From Bradyrhizobium sp. Y36 (GTDB lineage Bacteria > Pseudomonadota > Alphaproteobacteria > Rhizobiales > Xanthobacteraceae), in the NCBI RefSeq assembly GCF_002531575.1, contig NZ_NWTI01000001.1, forward strand, positions 124,001-188,000: a stretch of 64,000 bases of DNA, in the 5' to 3' direction. Position numbers and translations under genes: made by a program. Shown here piece by piece: positions 43,519 through 52,017 of this stretch (positions are counted from its first letter, which is position 1; each line of letters opens with the position of its first letter). The notes under the pieces are model-generated. The model saw nothing but the letters and a program-made list of their open reading frames with translations, ran no database searches and had not been told where the DNA came from.

Positions 43519-44784
43519 ATGAATCATTTCGACTATCGCAACGGCGTGCTGCACGCCGAGGCGGTGAACCTGTCCGAGCTGGCCGCAACCGTCGGCACGC
43601 CGTTCTACTGCTATTCGACCGCGACGCTGGAGCGGCACTATCGCGTCTTCACCGAGGCCTTCGCCGGGGAAAAGGTGCTGGTCTGCTACGCCATGAAGGC
43701 GAACTCGAACCAGTCGGTGCTGCGCACGCTGGCCAAGCTCGGCGCCGGTGCCGACGTCGTCTCGGGCGGTGAGTTGAAGCGCGCGCTGGCGGCCGGCATT
43801 CCGCCGAACAAGATCCTGTTCTCCGGTGTCGGCAAGACCGAAACCGAGCTGCGCGCCGCGCTCGCCGCCGACATCCTCTGCCTCAACGTCGAATCCGAGC
43901 CGGAGCTCGAGCTGCTGTCGCGGCTTGCGACCGAAATGGGAAAGACCGCGCGCATTTCGTTGCGGGTCAATCCCGACGTCGACGCCGGCACCCACGCCAA
44001 GATCTCGACCGGCAAGTCCGAGAACAAGTTCGGCATCCCGATCGTGCATGCCCGTGAGGTCTATGCCCGCGCCGCGAAACTCCCGGGCATCGAGGTAACA
44101 GGCACCGACGTCCATATCGGCAGCCAGATCACCGACCTCTCCGGCATGGAGACCGCGTTCCGCATCCTCTCCGAATTCGTGCAGACGCTGCGGGCCGACG
44201 GTCACAATATCAGCCACGTCGATTTCGGCGGCGGCCTCGGCATTCCCTATTACATGGACCGCGAGGCGCCGCCGGCGCCGGCCGCCTATGCCGCCATGGT
44301 CAAGCGCGTCAGCCACAATCTCGGCTGCACGCTGATGTTCGAGCCGGGCCGCATGATCGTGGGCAATGCCGGCATCCTGGTCGCCAAGGTGATCTATGTG
44401 AAGCACGGCGACGGCAAGAATTTCGTCATCATCGACGCTGCGATGAACGACCTCATTCGCCCGACGCTCTACGAGGCGCATCACGACATCCTGCCGGTGA
44501 CGCAGCCTGCCAAGGGCGCCGCCACCATCCTGGCCGACGTGGTCGGCCCGGTCTGCGAGACCGGCGACTATCTCGCGCTCGACCGCACGCTGCCGACGCC
44601 GAAGCCCGGCGATCTCCTCGCCATCATGACCGCCGGCGCCTACGGCGCGGTGCAGGCGGGCACCTACAACACGCGGCCGCTGGTGCCGGAGGTGCTGGTG
44701 AAGGACGATCAGTACGCGGTCGTGCGCCCGCGCATCGAGGTCGAGCAGCTCATTGCGATGGATACGCCGGCGCCGTGGTTGTGA
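43519..44784 (+). CDS. lysA: Diaminopimelate decarboxylase
   Basis: The protein has 421 residues, a PLP-dependent alanine racemase-fold decarboxylase. It makes lysine from meso-diaminopimelate. PLP Lys60 lies in YAMKANSN. Other family motifs are VDAGTHAKISTGKSENKFG, HIGSQI, the phosphate-binding GGGLG and FEPGRMIVGNAG. The substrate-binding acid is in GPVCETGD near residue 350. It follows lptM by 23 bases and probably shares its transcript. A palindromic repeat follows. Confidence 0.96.
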   Translation: MNHFDYRNGVLHAEAVNLSELAATVGTPFYCYSTATLERHYRVFTEAFAGEKVLVCYAMKANSNQSVLRTLAKLGAGADVVSGGELKRALAAGIPPNKILFSGVGKTETELRAALAADILCLNVESEPELELLSRLATEMGKTARISLRVNPDVDAGTHAKISTGKSENKFGIPIVHAREVYARAAKLPGIEVTGTDVHIGSQITDLSGMETAFRILSEFVQTLRADGHNISHVDFGGGLGIPYYMDREAPPAPAAYAAMVKRVSHNLGCTLMFEPGRMIVGNAGILVAKVIYVKHGDGKNFVIIDAAMNDLIRPTLYEAHHDILPVTQPAKGAATILADVVGPVCETGDYLALDRTLPTPKPGDLLAIMTAGAYGAVQAGTYNTRPLVPEVLVKDDQYAVVRPRIEVEQLIAMDTPAPWL

Positions 44785-44794
44785 GCCATTGACC

Positions 44795-44875
44795 GTAGCC
44801 CGGATGGAGCGCAGCGAAATCCGGGGGCTCGTCCAGCGGCAACAATCCCGGATTGCGCTGCGCCATCCGGGCTAC
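44795..44875. repeat. Family B palindromic repeat, copy 1
   Basis: The arms GTAGCCCGGATGGAGCGCAG... and ...CTGCGCCATCCGGGCTAC pair, with an inner AATCCGGG/CCCGGATT. It is located just after lysA, in the short gap to the convergent dehydrogenase gene, and a similar copy is at 56476-56559. Confidence 0.85.
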
Positions 44876-44894
44876 TGAAGCGGTTGCGGGATGG

Positions 44895-45803
44895 CTACTT
44901 CCCGGCCAGTCCGCCCTTCGCTCCGCCGACCACAACACCCGCCTTCTTCTCGATCGGCTTGATCGCCGCGGTGAAGTCGGACTCCGCGCCCTCCGCGCTG
45001 ATCACGGTCTCCCACAACCGTCCGACCGCATCCGCGACGTCCATCGACAGTCCGAGCTGCTTCATCTCCTCCAGCGCCAGGCGGACGTCTTTCACCATCA
45101 GTCCCGTGGCGAAGCCGAAATCGAAGCTGCGCGGCAGCACTGCGCGCGGAAACTTGTCGCGGCTCGCGGTGTTCATGCCGGAGCCGGCATTGATGACGTC
45201 GATCATCACGGCGGGATCGAGTCCGGCCTTGACGCCCATCACCACCGCTTCCGACGTCGCCACGATCGCGGTGGCCGACAGGAAATTGTTGGCGAGCTTC
45301 ATGGTCTGCGCCGCACCGGGCTTCTCGCCGATGAAGAACACCTTTCCGATCACGTCGAGCGCCGGCTTGAGCAGCTCGAATTCCGCCTTCGGCCCCGACA
45401 CCATCACCGCCAGCGTGCCCTTCTCGGCGCCGCCGACGCCGCCGGAGACGGGGCAGTCGATCTGCACGATGTTGCGCTTGGCGAGGAGGTCGTGAATCTT
45501 CACGGCCATCGCCGAGCCGACGGTGGAGAGATCGATGAAGCGCTTGGCACGCTTGCCCTCGATCACGCCGTTCGCGCCGGTGGCAACCTCGAGCGAAGCC
45601 TGCAGCGAGGGCAGGCTCGCCATCACGGTCTCGACCTGGTCGGCGACGTCCTTCGGCGATGTCGCGACCGTGGCGCCGAGCGTCGCGAGCTTGCCCGTGA
45701 CCTCCTTGCGCGTGTCGAACACGACGAGCTTGTGTCCCGCCTCGATCAGCCGCCGCGCCATCGGGAAACCCATGTTTCCGAGGCCGATGAATCCGATGTC
45801 CAT
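44895..45803 (-). CDS. NAD(P)-dependent beta-hydroxyacid dehydrogenase
   Basis: The protein has 302 residues of the 3-hydroxyisobutyrate dehydrogenase family. N-terminal dinucleotide motif: IGFIGLGNMGFPMARRL. Substrate-binding DCPVSGGVGGAEKGTL and catalytic Lys in GAAQTMKLANNFLSA (near 170) are clear. Members include 3-hydroxyisobutyrate dehydrogenase and tartronate semialdehyde reductase, and I cannot separate these by eye. A composite repeat lies between it and the CMD gene. The CMD gene is on the same strand upstream. Confidence 0.87.
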   Translation of the reverse strand: MDIGFIGLGNMGFPMARRLIEAGHKLVVFDTRKEVTGKLATLGATVATSPKDVADQVETVMASLPSLQASLEVATGANGVIEGKRAKRFIDLSTVGSAMAVKIHDLLAKRNIVQIDCPVSGGVGGAEKGTLAVMVSGPKAEFELLKPALDVIGKVFFIGEKPGAAQTMKLANNFLSATAIVATSEAVVMGVKAGLDPAVMIDVINAGSGMNTASRDKFPRAVLPRSFDFGFATGLMVKDVRLALEEMKQLGLSMDVADAVGRLWETVISAEGAESDFTAAIKPIEKKAGVVVGGAKGGLAGK

Positions 45804-45844
45804 GGTGTTTCCTTCTTGGTCGTTGTTGTTGCTTCATCTTCGCT

Positions 45845-46000
45845 GTCGTCCCGGACAAGCGCGCCCGAAGCGCGCGCCGATCCGGGACCCATGATCCCGG
45901 GAGGCGTTGTTATGCCGAAGCGGTCACTCCTGGTCCCCGTCACCACGTCTCCCTGTAGTTTTGGATCCCGGATCTGCGCTCCGCTTGTCCGGGATGACGA
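45845..46000. repeat. Composite palindromic repeat (GTCGTCCCGGA type)
   Basis: The outer arms GTCGTCCCGGACAAGCG and CGCTTGTCCGGGATGAC match, and inner segments GATCCGGGA/ATCCCGGATC also pair. The interior carries about 90 further bases, longer than the simple copies. It is in the minus-strand gap between the CMD gene and the beta-hydroxyacid dehydrogenase gene. Confidence 0.7.
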
Positions 46001-46019
46001 TGCAGATTGGCGCTAAGTC

Positions 46020-46403
46020 TCACGCCTTCCCGTCGATTTCCGCGAACACCTCGCGCGCGATGCGGAAGCTGTCGACGGCGGCGGGCATGCCGCCGTAGAT
46101 CGCGACCTGCATCAGGATTTCGCGGATCTCCTCGCGGGTGACGCCGTTGGTGAGCGCGCCCTTCAGATGCGCGCGGAATTCGTGCTGGCGGTTGAGGATC
46201 GCGATCATGGCGATGTTGAGCATGCTGCGGGTCTTGCGCGGCAGCTCCTCGCGGCCCCACACGGTGCCCCAGCAATATTCGTTCAGCATCTCCTGGAACG
46301 GACGGTTGAAATCGTCGACGTTCTTCAAGGCGTTGTTGACATAGGCTTCCCCCAGCACCGCTTTGCGGACTTCCAGGCCCTTGTCGTGCATCTTCTTGTC
46401 CAT
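46020..46403 (-). CDS. Carboxymuconolactone decarboxylase family protein
   Basis: The protein has 127 residues. The conserved core is NEYCWGTVWGREELPRKTRSMLNIAMIAILNRQHEFRAHLKGALTNGVTREEIREIL, which matches 4-carboxymuconolactone decarboxylase (PcaC) more closely than the peroxidase-like AhpD (no CxxC is present). No other protocatechuate pathway genes are nearby, so a generic CMD role is equally likely. The ATG at 46403 has GGAGGGA upstream; a longer start is rejected. Confidence 0.85.
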   Translation of the reverse strand: MDKKMHDKGLEVRKAVLGEAYVNNALKNVDDFNRPFQEMLNEYCWGTVWGREELPRKTRSMLNIAMIAILNRQHEFRAHLKGALTNGVTREEIREILMQVAIYGGMPAAVDSFRIAREVFAEIDGKA

Positions 46404-46582
46404 GTCGTTCCCTCCGCTTTTCCCTGCATTTCCCTTGGGTGGCGCGCGGAAATTACGGGGTTGGGCGGGGCCAGTCACGTCCTCGTGTTATGCGGGAAAA
46501 GGGGTGTCTCCCGTACCGGAACGGATGCCTCAGTGCTGCCGTTGTGATAGGCTCTTCTCGACCGGGCAACCTGGAGAGTTGA

Positions 46583-48565
46583 TTGAACGGCGTCACCCCC
46601 GACCCGTCAGACCCGACCCGCAACAGTGATGCTCTGTCGCGGCTGAAGCTGGCGCAGGCCCTCGATCGGGCCATTTATGCCATCGCGTGGGAGCGTGCCT
46701 GGCCGCATCTGGCGCGGCTTCTGACCGTCATCGGGCTGTTCCTGGTGGTGTCCTGGGCCGGCCTCTGGCTGGCGCTGCCGTTCATTGCCCGTGCCATCGG
46801 CCTCTTCATCTTCGCCGGCATTGCGATTGCCGCGCTGTTGCCCCTGATTCGCTACCGCTGGCCGAGCCGCGGGGAGGCACTTGGCCGGCTGGACCGCGGC
46901 TCCGGCATCCGTCACCGCCCGGCCACCACGCTGACGGACACGCTGTCCTCGCAGGATCCGGTCGCACAGGCATTGTGGCAGGCGCAGCGCGAGCGCACGC
47001 TGGCCTCGCTCAGGCGCATCCGCGCCGGTTTGCCGCATCCGCGGCTGGCGCTGCATGACCCCTGGGCGCTGCGCGCGCTGGTCATGGTGATGCTGGTTGC
47101 GACCTTCTTCGCCGCCGGCGACGAGCGCGCGATGCGGCTCGGCGCGGCCTTCGACTGGAACGGCGTGCTGGCCCCGGCCAATGTTCGCGTCGATGCCTGG
47201 GTCACCCCGCCGCTCTACACCGGCAAGCCGCCGATCATCCTGTCGGCGGCCAACAAGGAGGCCGCCGCGCTGCCCGCGTCCGGCCCGCTTGCCGTTCCCG
47301 CCGGCTCGACCCTGATCGTGCGCTCCTCCGGCGGCGCCCTCGATGTCGTCGTCTCCAGCGGCCTCAAGGAGGTTGCCCCCACGGAGGCCGCACCCAAGGG
47401 CACCAACGAGAAGCATTTCACCATCACCGCCGACGGCACCGCGCATGTCCGCGCGCCCTCCGGCCAGCCGCAATGGGCGTTCGCGGCAACCCCGGACCGT
47501 GCACCGACGATCGCGCTGGCCAAGGATCCCGAGCGCCAGGCGCGCGGCGGGCTTCAGCTCTCCTACAAGATCGAGGACGATTACGGCGTGACCGGCGCGG
47601 ATGCGCACATCGCCCTGCGTCCGGACGATGCCAAGGACGGCGGCAAGGGGGCTGACGGCAAGAATTCCGACGCCAAGAACTTCGATGCCAAGAACTCCGA
47701 CGCCAAGACCGCGGCGCGACCTTTGTTCGAGCCGCCGCAATTCCCGCTGGTGCTGCCGAACGCGCGCACCCGCAACGGCGTCGGCCAGACGGTGAAGGAC
47801 CTCAGCGAGGACCCCTATGCCGGCGCCGACGTTACGCTGACCCTCACCGCCAAGGACGAGGCCGGCAACGAGGCCAGGAGCGAACCCTTCAACATGCGTC
47901 TGCCCGAGCGTCTGTTTACCAACTCGCTCGCGCGCGCGCTGATCGAGCAGCGCCGCATCCTCGCGCTCGACGCCAACAAGAATTCGGAGGTCTACACCGC
48001 GCTCGACGCGCTGATGATCGCGCCCGAATTGTTCACGCCGGATGCGGGCTGCTATCTCGGCCTCCGGAGCCTTGCGACCCAGCTCGAAGCTGCCCGCACC
48101 GACGATGCGCTGCGCAATGTGGTGGCGAGCATGTGGGCCTTCGCGACCACCATCGAGGACGACGGCGTCGCCGGCAGCGTCAACGCCGCGCTGCGCTCGG
48201 CGCAGGACGCGCTCAAGGCGGCGCTGGACCGTGGTGCCAGCGAGGACGAGCTGAAGGTGCTGACGCAAAAGCTTCGTGAGGCCATGGCCGGCAAGGTGCG
48301 GGATCTCGCCCGTCGCGCCGAGCAGAATCCGCTCGGACCGCGGCAGCCGTTCCCGGCCGAGGTCCAGCTCATCCTCGACAAGGCTGTCGAGCTGCGACAG
48401 AAGACCCAGCACGCGACGGCTGAGCAGCTCGCAGAGCTGGCGCAGCAGCAGGACGCGTTGCGCGAGCAGCTTCAGGCCTATCGGAAGTCGGCGAACAGCC
48501 GGGCCAACAAGGCGGGGGACGACAAGACCAACCAGTTTACGCGGGACCGGAAATGCGGAAGCTAG
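46583..48565 (+). CDS. DUF4175 family protein, N-terminal part (TIGR02302-like)
   Basis: The protein has 660 residues from a TTG with GGAGAG upstream. Hydrophobic segments lie near 48-66, 72-90 and 162-176. A large region follows that carries WNGVLAPANVRVDAWVTPPLYTGKPP and KIEDDYGVTGADAHIALRPDD, as in DUF4175. From about 570 it reads DLARRAEQNPLGPRQPF, where the usual single-chain family would continue into a C-terminal region. Here that region is on a second, overlapping gene (48553). A Lys/Asp/Asn repeat (DAKNSDAKNFDAKNSDAKT) interrupts the middle. Function unknown, inner membrane. Confidence 0.8.
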   Translation: MNGVTPDPSDPTRNSDALSRLKLAQALDRAIYAIAWERAWPHLARLLTVIGLFLVVSWAGLWLALPFIARAIGLFIFAGIAIAALLPLIRYRWPSRGEALGRLDRGSGIRHRPATTLTDTLSSQDPVAQALWQAQRERTLASLRRIRAGLPHPRLALHDPWALRALVMVMLVATFFAAGDERAMRLGAAFDWNGVLAPANVRVDAWVTPPLYTGKPPIILSAANKEAAALPASGPLAVPAGSTLIVRSSGGALDVVVSSGLKEVAPTEAAPKGTNEKHFTITADGTAHVRAPSGQPQWAFAATPDRAPTIALAKDPERQARGGLQLSYKIEDDYGVTGADAHIALRPDDAKDGGKGADGKNSDAKNFDAKNSDAKTAARPLFEPPQFPLVLPNARTRNGVGQTVKDLSEDPYAGADVTLTLTAKDEAGNEARSEPFNMRLPERLFTNSLARALIEQRRILALDANKNSEVYTALDALMIAPELFTPDAGCYLGLRSLATQLEAARTDDALRNVVASMWAFATTIEDDGVAGSVNAALRSAQDALKAALDRGASEDELKVLTQKLREAMAGKVRDLARRAEQNPLGPRQPFPAEVQLILDKAVELRQKTQHATAEQLAELAQQQDALREQLQAYRKSANSRANKAGDDKTNQFTRDRKCGS

Positions 48566-49695
48566 CGCGCGTGCCAGTCTTGAAGGCGATGTCGATCGCC
48601 TGCCTCGCTCTGCTGCTCGGCGGTGTCTCGCCGGCCGTTGCCCAGCTGGATCAGGATCCCGACGCGCTGCTCGACAGCGCCGAAAAGGCGATGCAGGAGT
48701 CCGGCGACAGCCTCAGGCAGAAGGAATCCGGCAAGAGCCTCGGCAACCAGTCCGACGCCATCCAGAGGCTCGAGGAGTACAAGCGGGCCACGGAACGAAG
48801 CCAATCCTCCAGCCGAGACCGCAACGTCATCACGCAGCGCGATCTCGACGAATTGCTGAAGCAGATCGAGAAAGCCGCGCGCGAAGGCAATAAGGAGGCG
48901 GCCCAGCGCATGCTGGAGCAGCTCGCGCAGATCATGGAAAATCTCCAGATGGCGCAGCCCGGGCAATCCGGCGAGAGCGAGATGGAGCAGGCGCTGAACG
49001 AGCTCAGCGACATGATCCGCAAGCAGCAGCAATTGCGCGACAAGACCTTCAAGCAGGGCCAGGACTCCCGGCGCGACCGCTCGCGCGGCAAGCAGGGCGA
49101 CCAGTCGATGTCGGACCTGCAGCAGGATCAGCAGTCGCTGCGCGACCGCCTGAAGAAGCTGCAGGACGAGCTCGCCAAGCGCGGCCTCGCGCAGAAGGGA
49201 CAAAAGGGCCAGAAAGGGCAGCAGGGTCAGAAGGGCCAGCAGGGCGACCCGGGCCAGAGCGGCGATCAGGACGGCGACCAGGGCGATGACGACGGCAGTC
49301 TCGACGCCGCCGACGGCGCCATGGGCGATGCCGGCTCGAAGCTCGGCGAAGGCAATGCCGACGGTGCCGTGGACTCGCAGGGCAAGGCCCTCGACGCCAT
49401 GCGCAAGGGCGCGCAGAAGATGGCCGAGGCGATGCAGCAGGGCGATGGCGACGGGCAGGGCGATGGTCCCGGCAATCGCGCCGGCCGTCAGCAGAGCGGC
49501 GGCAATCAGACCGATCCGCTGGGGCGCCCGCTTCACGGTCGCGATCTCAGCGACGACTACTCCGTCAAGATTCCCGGCGAGATCGACGCCCAGCGCGTCC
49601 GCCGCATCCTCGAAGAGCTCCGCCGCCGCCTCGGCGACAGCTCGCGCCCGCAGATCGAGCTCGATTACATCGAGCGGCTGCTCAAGGATTTTTGA
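48553..49695 (+). CDS. DUF4175-type C-terminal half with own signal peptide
   Basis: The protein has 380 residues. It begins with a convincing Sec signal (ACLALLLGGVSPAVAQ). The rest, ITQRDLDELLKQIEKAAREG, MLEQLAQIMENLQMAQ, DMIRKQQQLRDKT, a Gly/Gln/Lys tract and SLDAADGAMGDAGSKL to LEELRRRLGD, is what normally ends a single DUF4175 chain. The 13-base overlap with the preceding gene implies coupled translation. Either the gene is a natural split or one frameshift separates two parts; the signal peptide favours the first. The product is probably periplasmic. Confidence 0.75.
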   Translation: MRKLARVPVLKAMSIACLALLLGGVSPAVAQLDQDPDALLDSAEKAMQESGDSLRQKESGKSLGNQSDAIQRLEEYKRATERSQSSSRDRNVITQRDLDELLKQIEKAAREGNKEAAQRMLEQLAQIMENLQMAQPGQSGESEMEQALNELSDMIRKQQQLRDKTFKQGQDSRRDRSRGKQGDQSMSDLQQDQQSLRDRLKKLQDELAKRGLAQKGQKGQKGQQGQKGQQGDPGQSGDQDGDQGDDDGSLDAADGAMGDAGSKLGEGNADGAVDSQGKALDAMRKGAQKMAEAMQQGDGDGQGDGPGNRAGRQQSGGNQTDPLGRPLHGRDLSDDYSVKIPGEIDAQRVRRILEELRRRLGDSSRPQIELDYIERLLKDF

Positions 49696-49708
49696 TCCCA
49701 CATTAGGT

Positions 49709-49820
49709 GTCATCGCCCGCGCAGGCGGGCGATCCAGTATTCCAGAAGCCTTCGTTGGAGATCTCGTTCGCACCACGTTCGCCGCGGCGTACTGGATGCC
49801 CCGCCTTTGCGGGGCATGAC
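49709..49820. repeat. Intergenic palindromic repeat (GTCATCGCCCGCG type)
   Basis: GTCATCGCCCGCGCAGGCGGGCGATCCAGTA at the left contains its own hairpin (CGCCCGCGCAGGCGGGCG). TACTGGATGCCCCGCCTTTGCGGGGCATGAC at the right has a hairpin of its own (GCCCCGC...GCGGGGC), with TCCAGTA/TACTGGA pairing between the two. It is the only feature in the gap between the DUF4175 genes and cpdR. Confidence 0.7.
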
Positions 49821-49850
49821 AGCGGAATGTGCGGTTAAGGTCGCCCGCCG

Positions 49851-50225
49851 CTACGCCTTCTTCGCCGCCAGCGCATCGGCCACGGCGGTGCGGATATCCG
49901 CGACCGAGAACGGCTTCGTCACGACGTCGTGCACTAGCGCATTGAGGTTCGAGGCGCGCTCGCGCTGGTCGGCGTAGCCGGTCATCAAGAGGATGGTCAG
50001 CTCGGGGAAATCGCGCGCGGCGGAGAGCGCGAGAGCGATGCCGTCCATGACAGGCATCTGGATGTCGGTGAGCAGCAGGTCGAAGGCACCGTCCTCGCGG
50101 GTCAGGATCTCCAGCGCCTCGGCGCCGTCTTGCGCGGTGACGGTCTGGTGGCCGTCCATGGCGATGGCGCGCGCCACCAGCTGGCGCATCGAATCCTCGT
50201 CGTCGGCGATCAGGATCTTGGGCAT
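49851..50225 (-). CDS. cpdR: Single-domain response regulator, CpdR-like
   Basis: The protein has 124 residues, consisting only of a receiver domain. The acid pocket is Asp8-Asp9, the phosphoacceptor Asp54 is in LLTDIQMPVMDG, and Lys104 is in TKPFS. The stretch LMTGYADQRERASNLNALVHDV is characteristic of CpdR, which in Caulobacter controls ClpXP-dependent degradation of cell-cycle substrates such as PdeA after dephosphorylation. The ATG at 50225 is used; a longer frame would run into the gap. The following gene (minus strand) encodes a zinc-ribbon membrane protein. ftsE-ftsX is nearby. Confidence 0.78.
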   Translation of the reverse strand: MPKILIADDEDSMRQLVARAIAMDGHQTVTAQDGAEALEILTREDGAFDLLLTDIQMPVMDGIALALSAARDFPELTILLMTGYADQRERASNLNALVHDVVTKPFSVADIRTAVADALAAKKA

Positions 50226-50274
50226 CAGATCAACCCTTGGGGCGAACCTTCCCGTGCAGGACTGTGCAAGCTGA

Positions 50275-51153
50275 TTATACGCTGCCGCCGGCAATGTCGC
50301 GCCGATTGAAGAAGCGGACGTCGATATTGCGGCCCTCCGGCGGCGGCGAGGCGAGGCGGGAGCGGAAGAAGGCGCGCTCGCCGGGCCGCAGCACGGTCTG
50401 CTCCAGCACCGTATTCCAGGCGTAGATCTCCGCGCCTTGCGCGTCGCGCACGGCGAAGCGCAGCCGCGGGATGTCCAGCGGCTTCTTGCCTTCACCGACG
50501 ATTACGCCCTCGATCACCAGCACCTGCTTACCGTCAACGGTCTCGCTGGACAGCTTGACGTCCTTGAAGGCGAGGCCCCGCAGATTCACTTCGAGCCCGA
50601 CCATCTTGTAGAACGCCGCCGTCTGCGGCAGCAGCCGCACCATGTCGCCGCGCCAGATCACCAGCGCCAGCACCAGCGCGCCCATGGCGGCGCAGGCGGT
50701 CGGCAGGCCGAAATAGGATTTTTTGGGCGACGCGGTGGCGACCGGCCGGCTGACTCGTGCACCGCGACGGCCGAACAGGCCACGGAACCAGGACTGGTGC
50801 TGGGCGCCGACGACCTCCTCCTCGGCCGCCCGGGCAGCCGCTGACCATTCGTCCTCGGTCTCCTTGGCCTCTTCATCGGGCCAGTCGCTGGCGATCGAGG
50901 GGCTGTCGACGACGGGCGCGTCAGCCGCGCTCTCGTCCTTGGCATAGGAGTTCCACTGTTCGGCGAGATCGGATTGGTCGTCGGCCTGGCTGGCTGCCGC
51001 CATGGCCGGGACGGATGCCTCCTCGATGGCATCCTCGGCATGGGCGATCCAGGTCTCCTTGCAACGGGAACAGCGGACCGCCCGCCCGTTCGCCCCAAGG
51101 CTCGCAAGCTTGATGGCGTAGGATGTCATACAATGGGGGCAGACGATATGCAT
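50275..51153 (-). CDS. Zinc-ribbon membrane protein (MJ0042-type)
   Basis: The protein has 292 residues. The N-terminus HIVCPHCMTSYAIKLASLGANGRAVRCSRC is a CxxC...CxxC zinc ribbon. An acidic linker follows, then a membrane segment FGLPTACAAMGALVLALVIWR near residue 155-175. The C-terminal half is a periplasmic domain of beta strands with DVKLSSETVDGKQVLVIEG, as in DUF3426-type proteins. The start at 51153 brings the zinc ribbon to the N-terminus. It is divergent from ftsE and 50 bases upstream of cpdR on the same strand. Confidence 0.85.
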   Translation of the reverse strand: MHIVCPHCMTSYAIKLASLGANGRAVRCSRCKETWIAHAEDAIEEASVPAMAAASQADDQSDLAEQWNSYAKDESAADAPVVDSPSIASDWPDEEAKETEDEWSAAARAAEEEVVGAQHQSWFRGLFGRRGARVSRPVATASPKKSYFGLPTACAAMGALVLALVIWRGDMVRLLPQTAAFYKMVGLEVNLRGLAFKDVKLSSETVDGKQVLVIEGVIVGEGKKPLDIPRLRFAVRDAQGAEIYAWNTVLEQTVLRPGERAFFRSRLASPPPEGRNIDVRFFNRRDIAGGSV

Positions 51154-51357
51154 GGACGAGCCTTGATGCATGAACCGGGACTTGAACGAGGTCTTGACCA
51201 ATGACCCGCCGGGAAGGACGGGACGGCCACGATGCTGCCAAATATGCTACAGGCCGACCGTTAACGAACCGGAAACCATAACGGCGGCAAAACCCGTGGA
51301 TCGCGCATGGCGGAGCGCAGCCATGCGACCCGCGCCCCCTCTCGAACGGAGCTGAAC

Positions 51358-52017
51358 TTGGTTCGGTTCGAAAATGTCGGATTGCGTTACGGTCTGGGGC
51401 CGGAGATCCTGCGCGACCTCAGCTTCCAGATCCCGGCGCATTCGTTCCAGTTCCTCACCGGCCCGTCGGGTGCCGGCAAAACCTCGCTGCTGCGCCTGTT
51501 GTTCCTGTCGCACCGGCCGACGCGCGGCCTCGTCAATCTGTTCGGGCACGACATCTCGCAGCTCGGCAAGGACGAGATCGCCGATTTGCGCAAGCGCATC
51601 GGCATCGTGCTCCAGGACTTCCGCCTGCTCGACCATATGACGACCTATGAAAACGTCGCGCTGCCGTTCCGCGTCATGGGACGCAGCGAGTCGAGCTATC
51701 GCAAGGAGGTGATCGATCTGCTGCGCTGGGTCGGGCTTGGCGAGCGCATGGACGCGCTGCCGCCGATCCTGTCGGGCGGCGAGAAGCAGCGCGCCGCGAT
51801 CGCGCGCGCCGTGATCTCGCGGCCGCAACTGCTGCTCGCGGACGAGCCGACCGGCAGCGTCGATCCGACGCTCGGACGCCGCCTGCTGCGGCTCTTCATC
51901 GAGCTCAACAAATCCGGCACCGCCGTCATCATCGCGACCCACGACATCGGCCTGATGGACCAGTACGAGGCACGGCGGCTGGTGCTGCACCAGGGACGGC
52001 TGCACGTCTATGAATAG
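51358..52017 (+). CDS. ftsE: Cell division ATP-binding protein FtsE
   Basis: The protein has 219 residues from a TTG at 51358. Walker A is GPSGAGKTS, the signature LSGGEKQRAA, and Walker B LLLADEPTGSVD. The N-terminal LVRFENVGLRYGLGPE fits FtsE starts. An ATG at 51307 would add 17 residues that look unconserved. FtsE works with FtsX at the divisome to control peptidoglycan hydrolases. It overlaps ftsX by eight bases, and GGAG precedes the TTG. Confidence 0.92.
   Translation: MVRFENVGLRYGLGPEILRDLSFQIPAHSFQFLTGPSGAGKTSLLRLLFLSHRPTRGLVNLFGHDISQLGKDEIADLRKRIGIVLQDFRLLDHMTTYENVALPFRVMGRSESSYRKEVIDLLRWVGLGERMDALPPILSGGEKQRAAIARAVISRPQLLLADEPTGSVDPTLGRRLLRLFIELNKSGTAVIIATHDIGLMDQYEARRLVLHQGRLHVYE

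Noticed and set aside
46607..48412. A 601-residue minus-strand frame opposite the DUF4175 gene
   Set aside because: It has no domain, and the plus-strand frame has membrane segments and family motifs.
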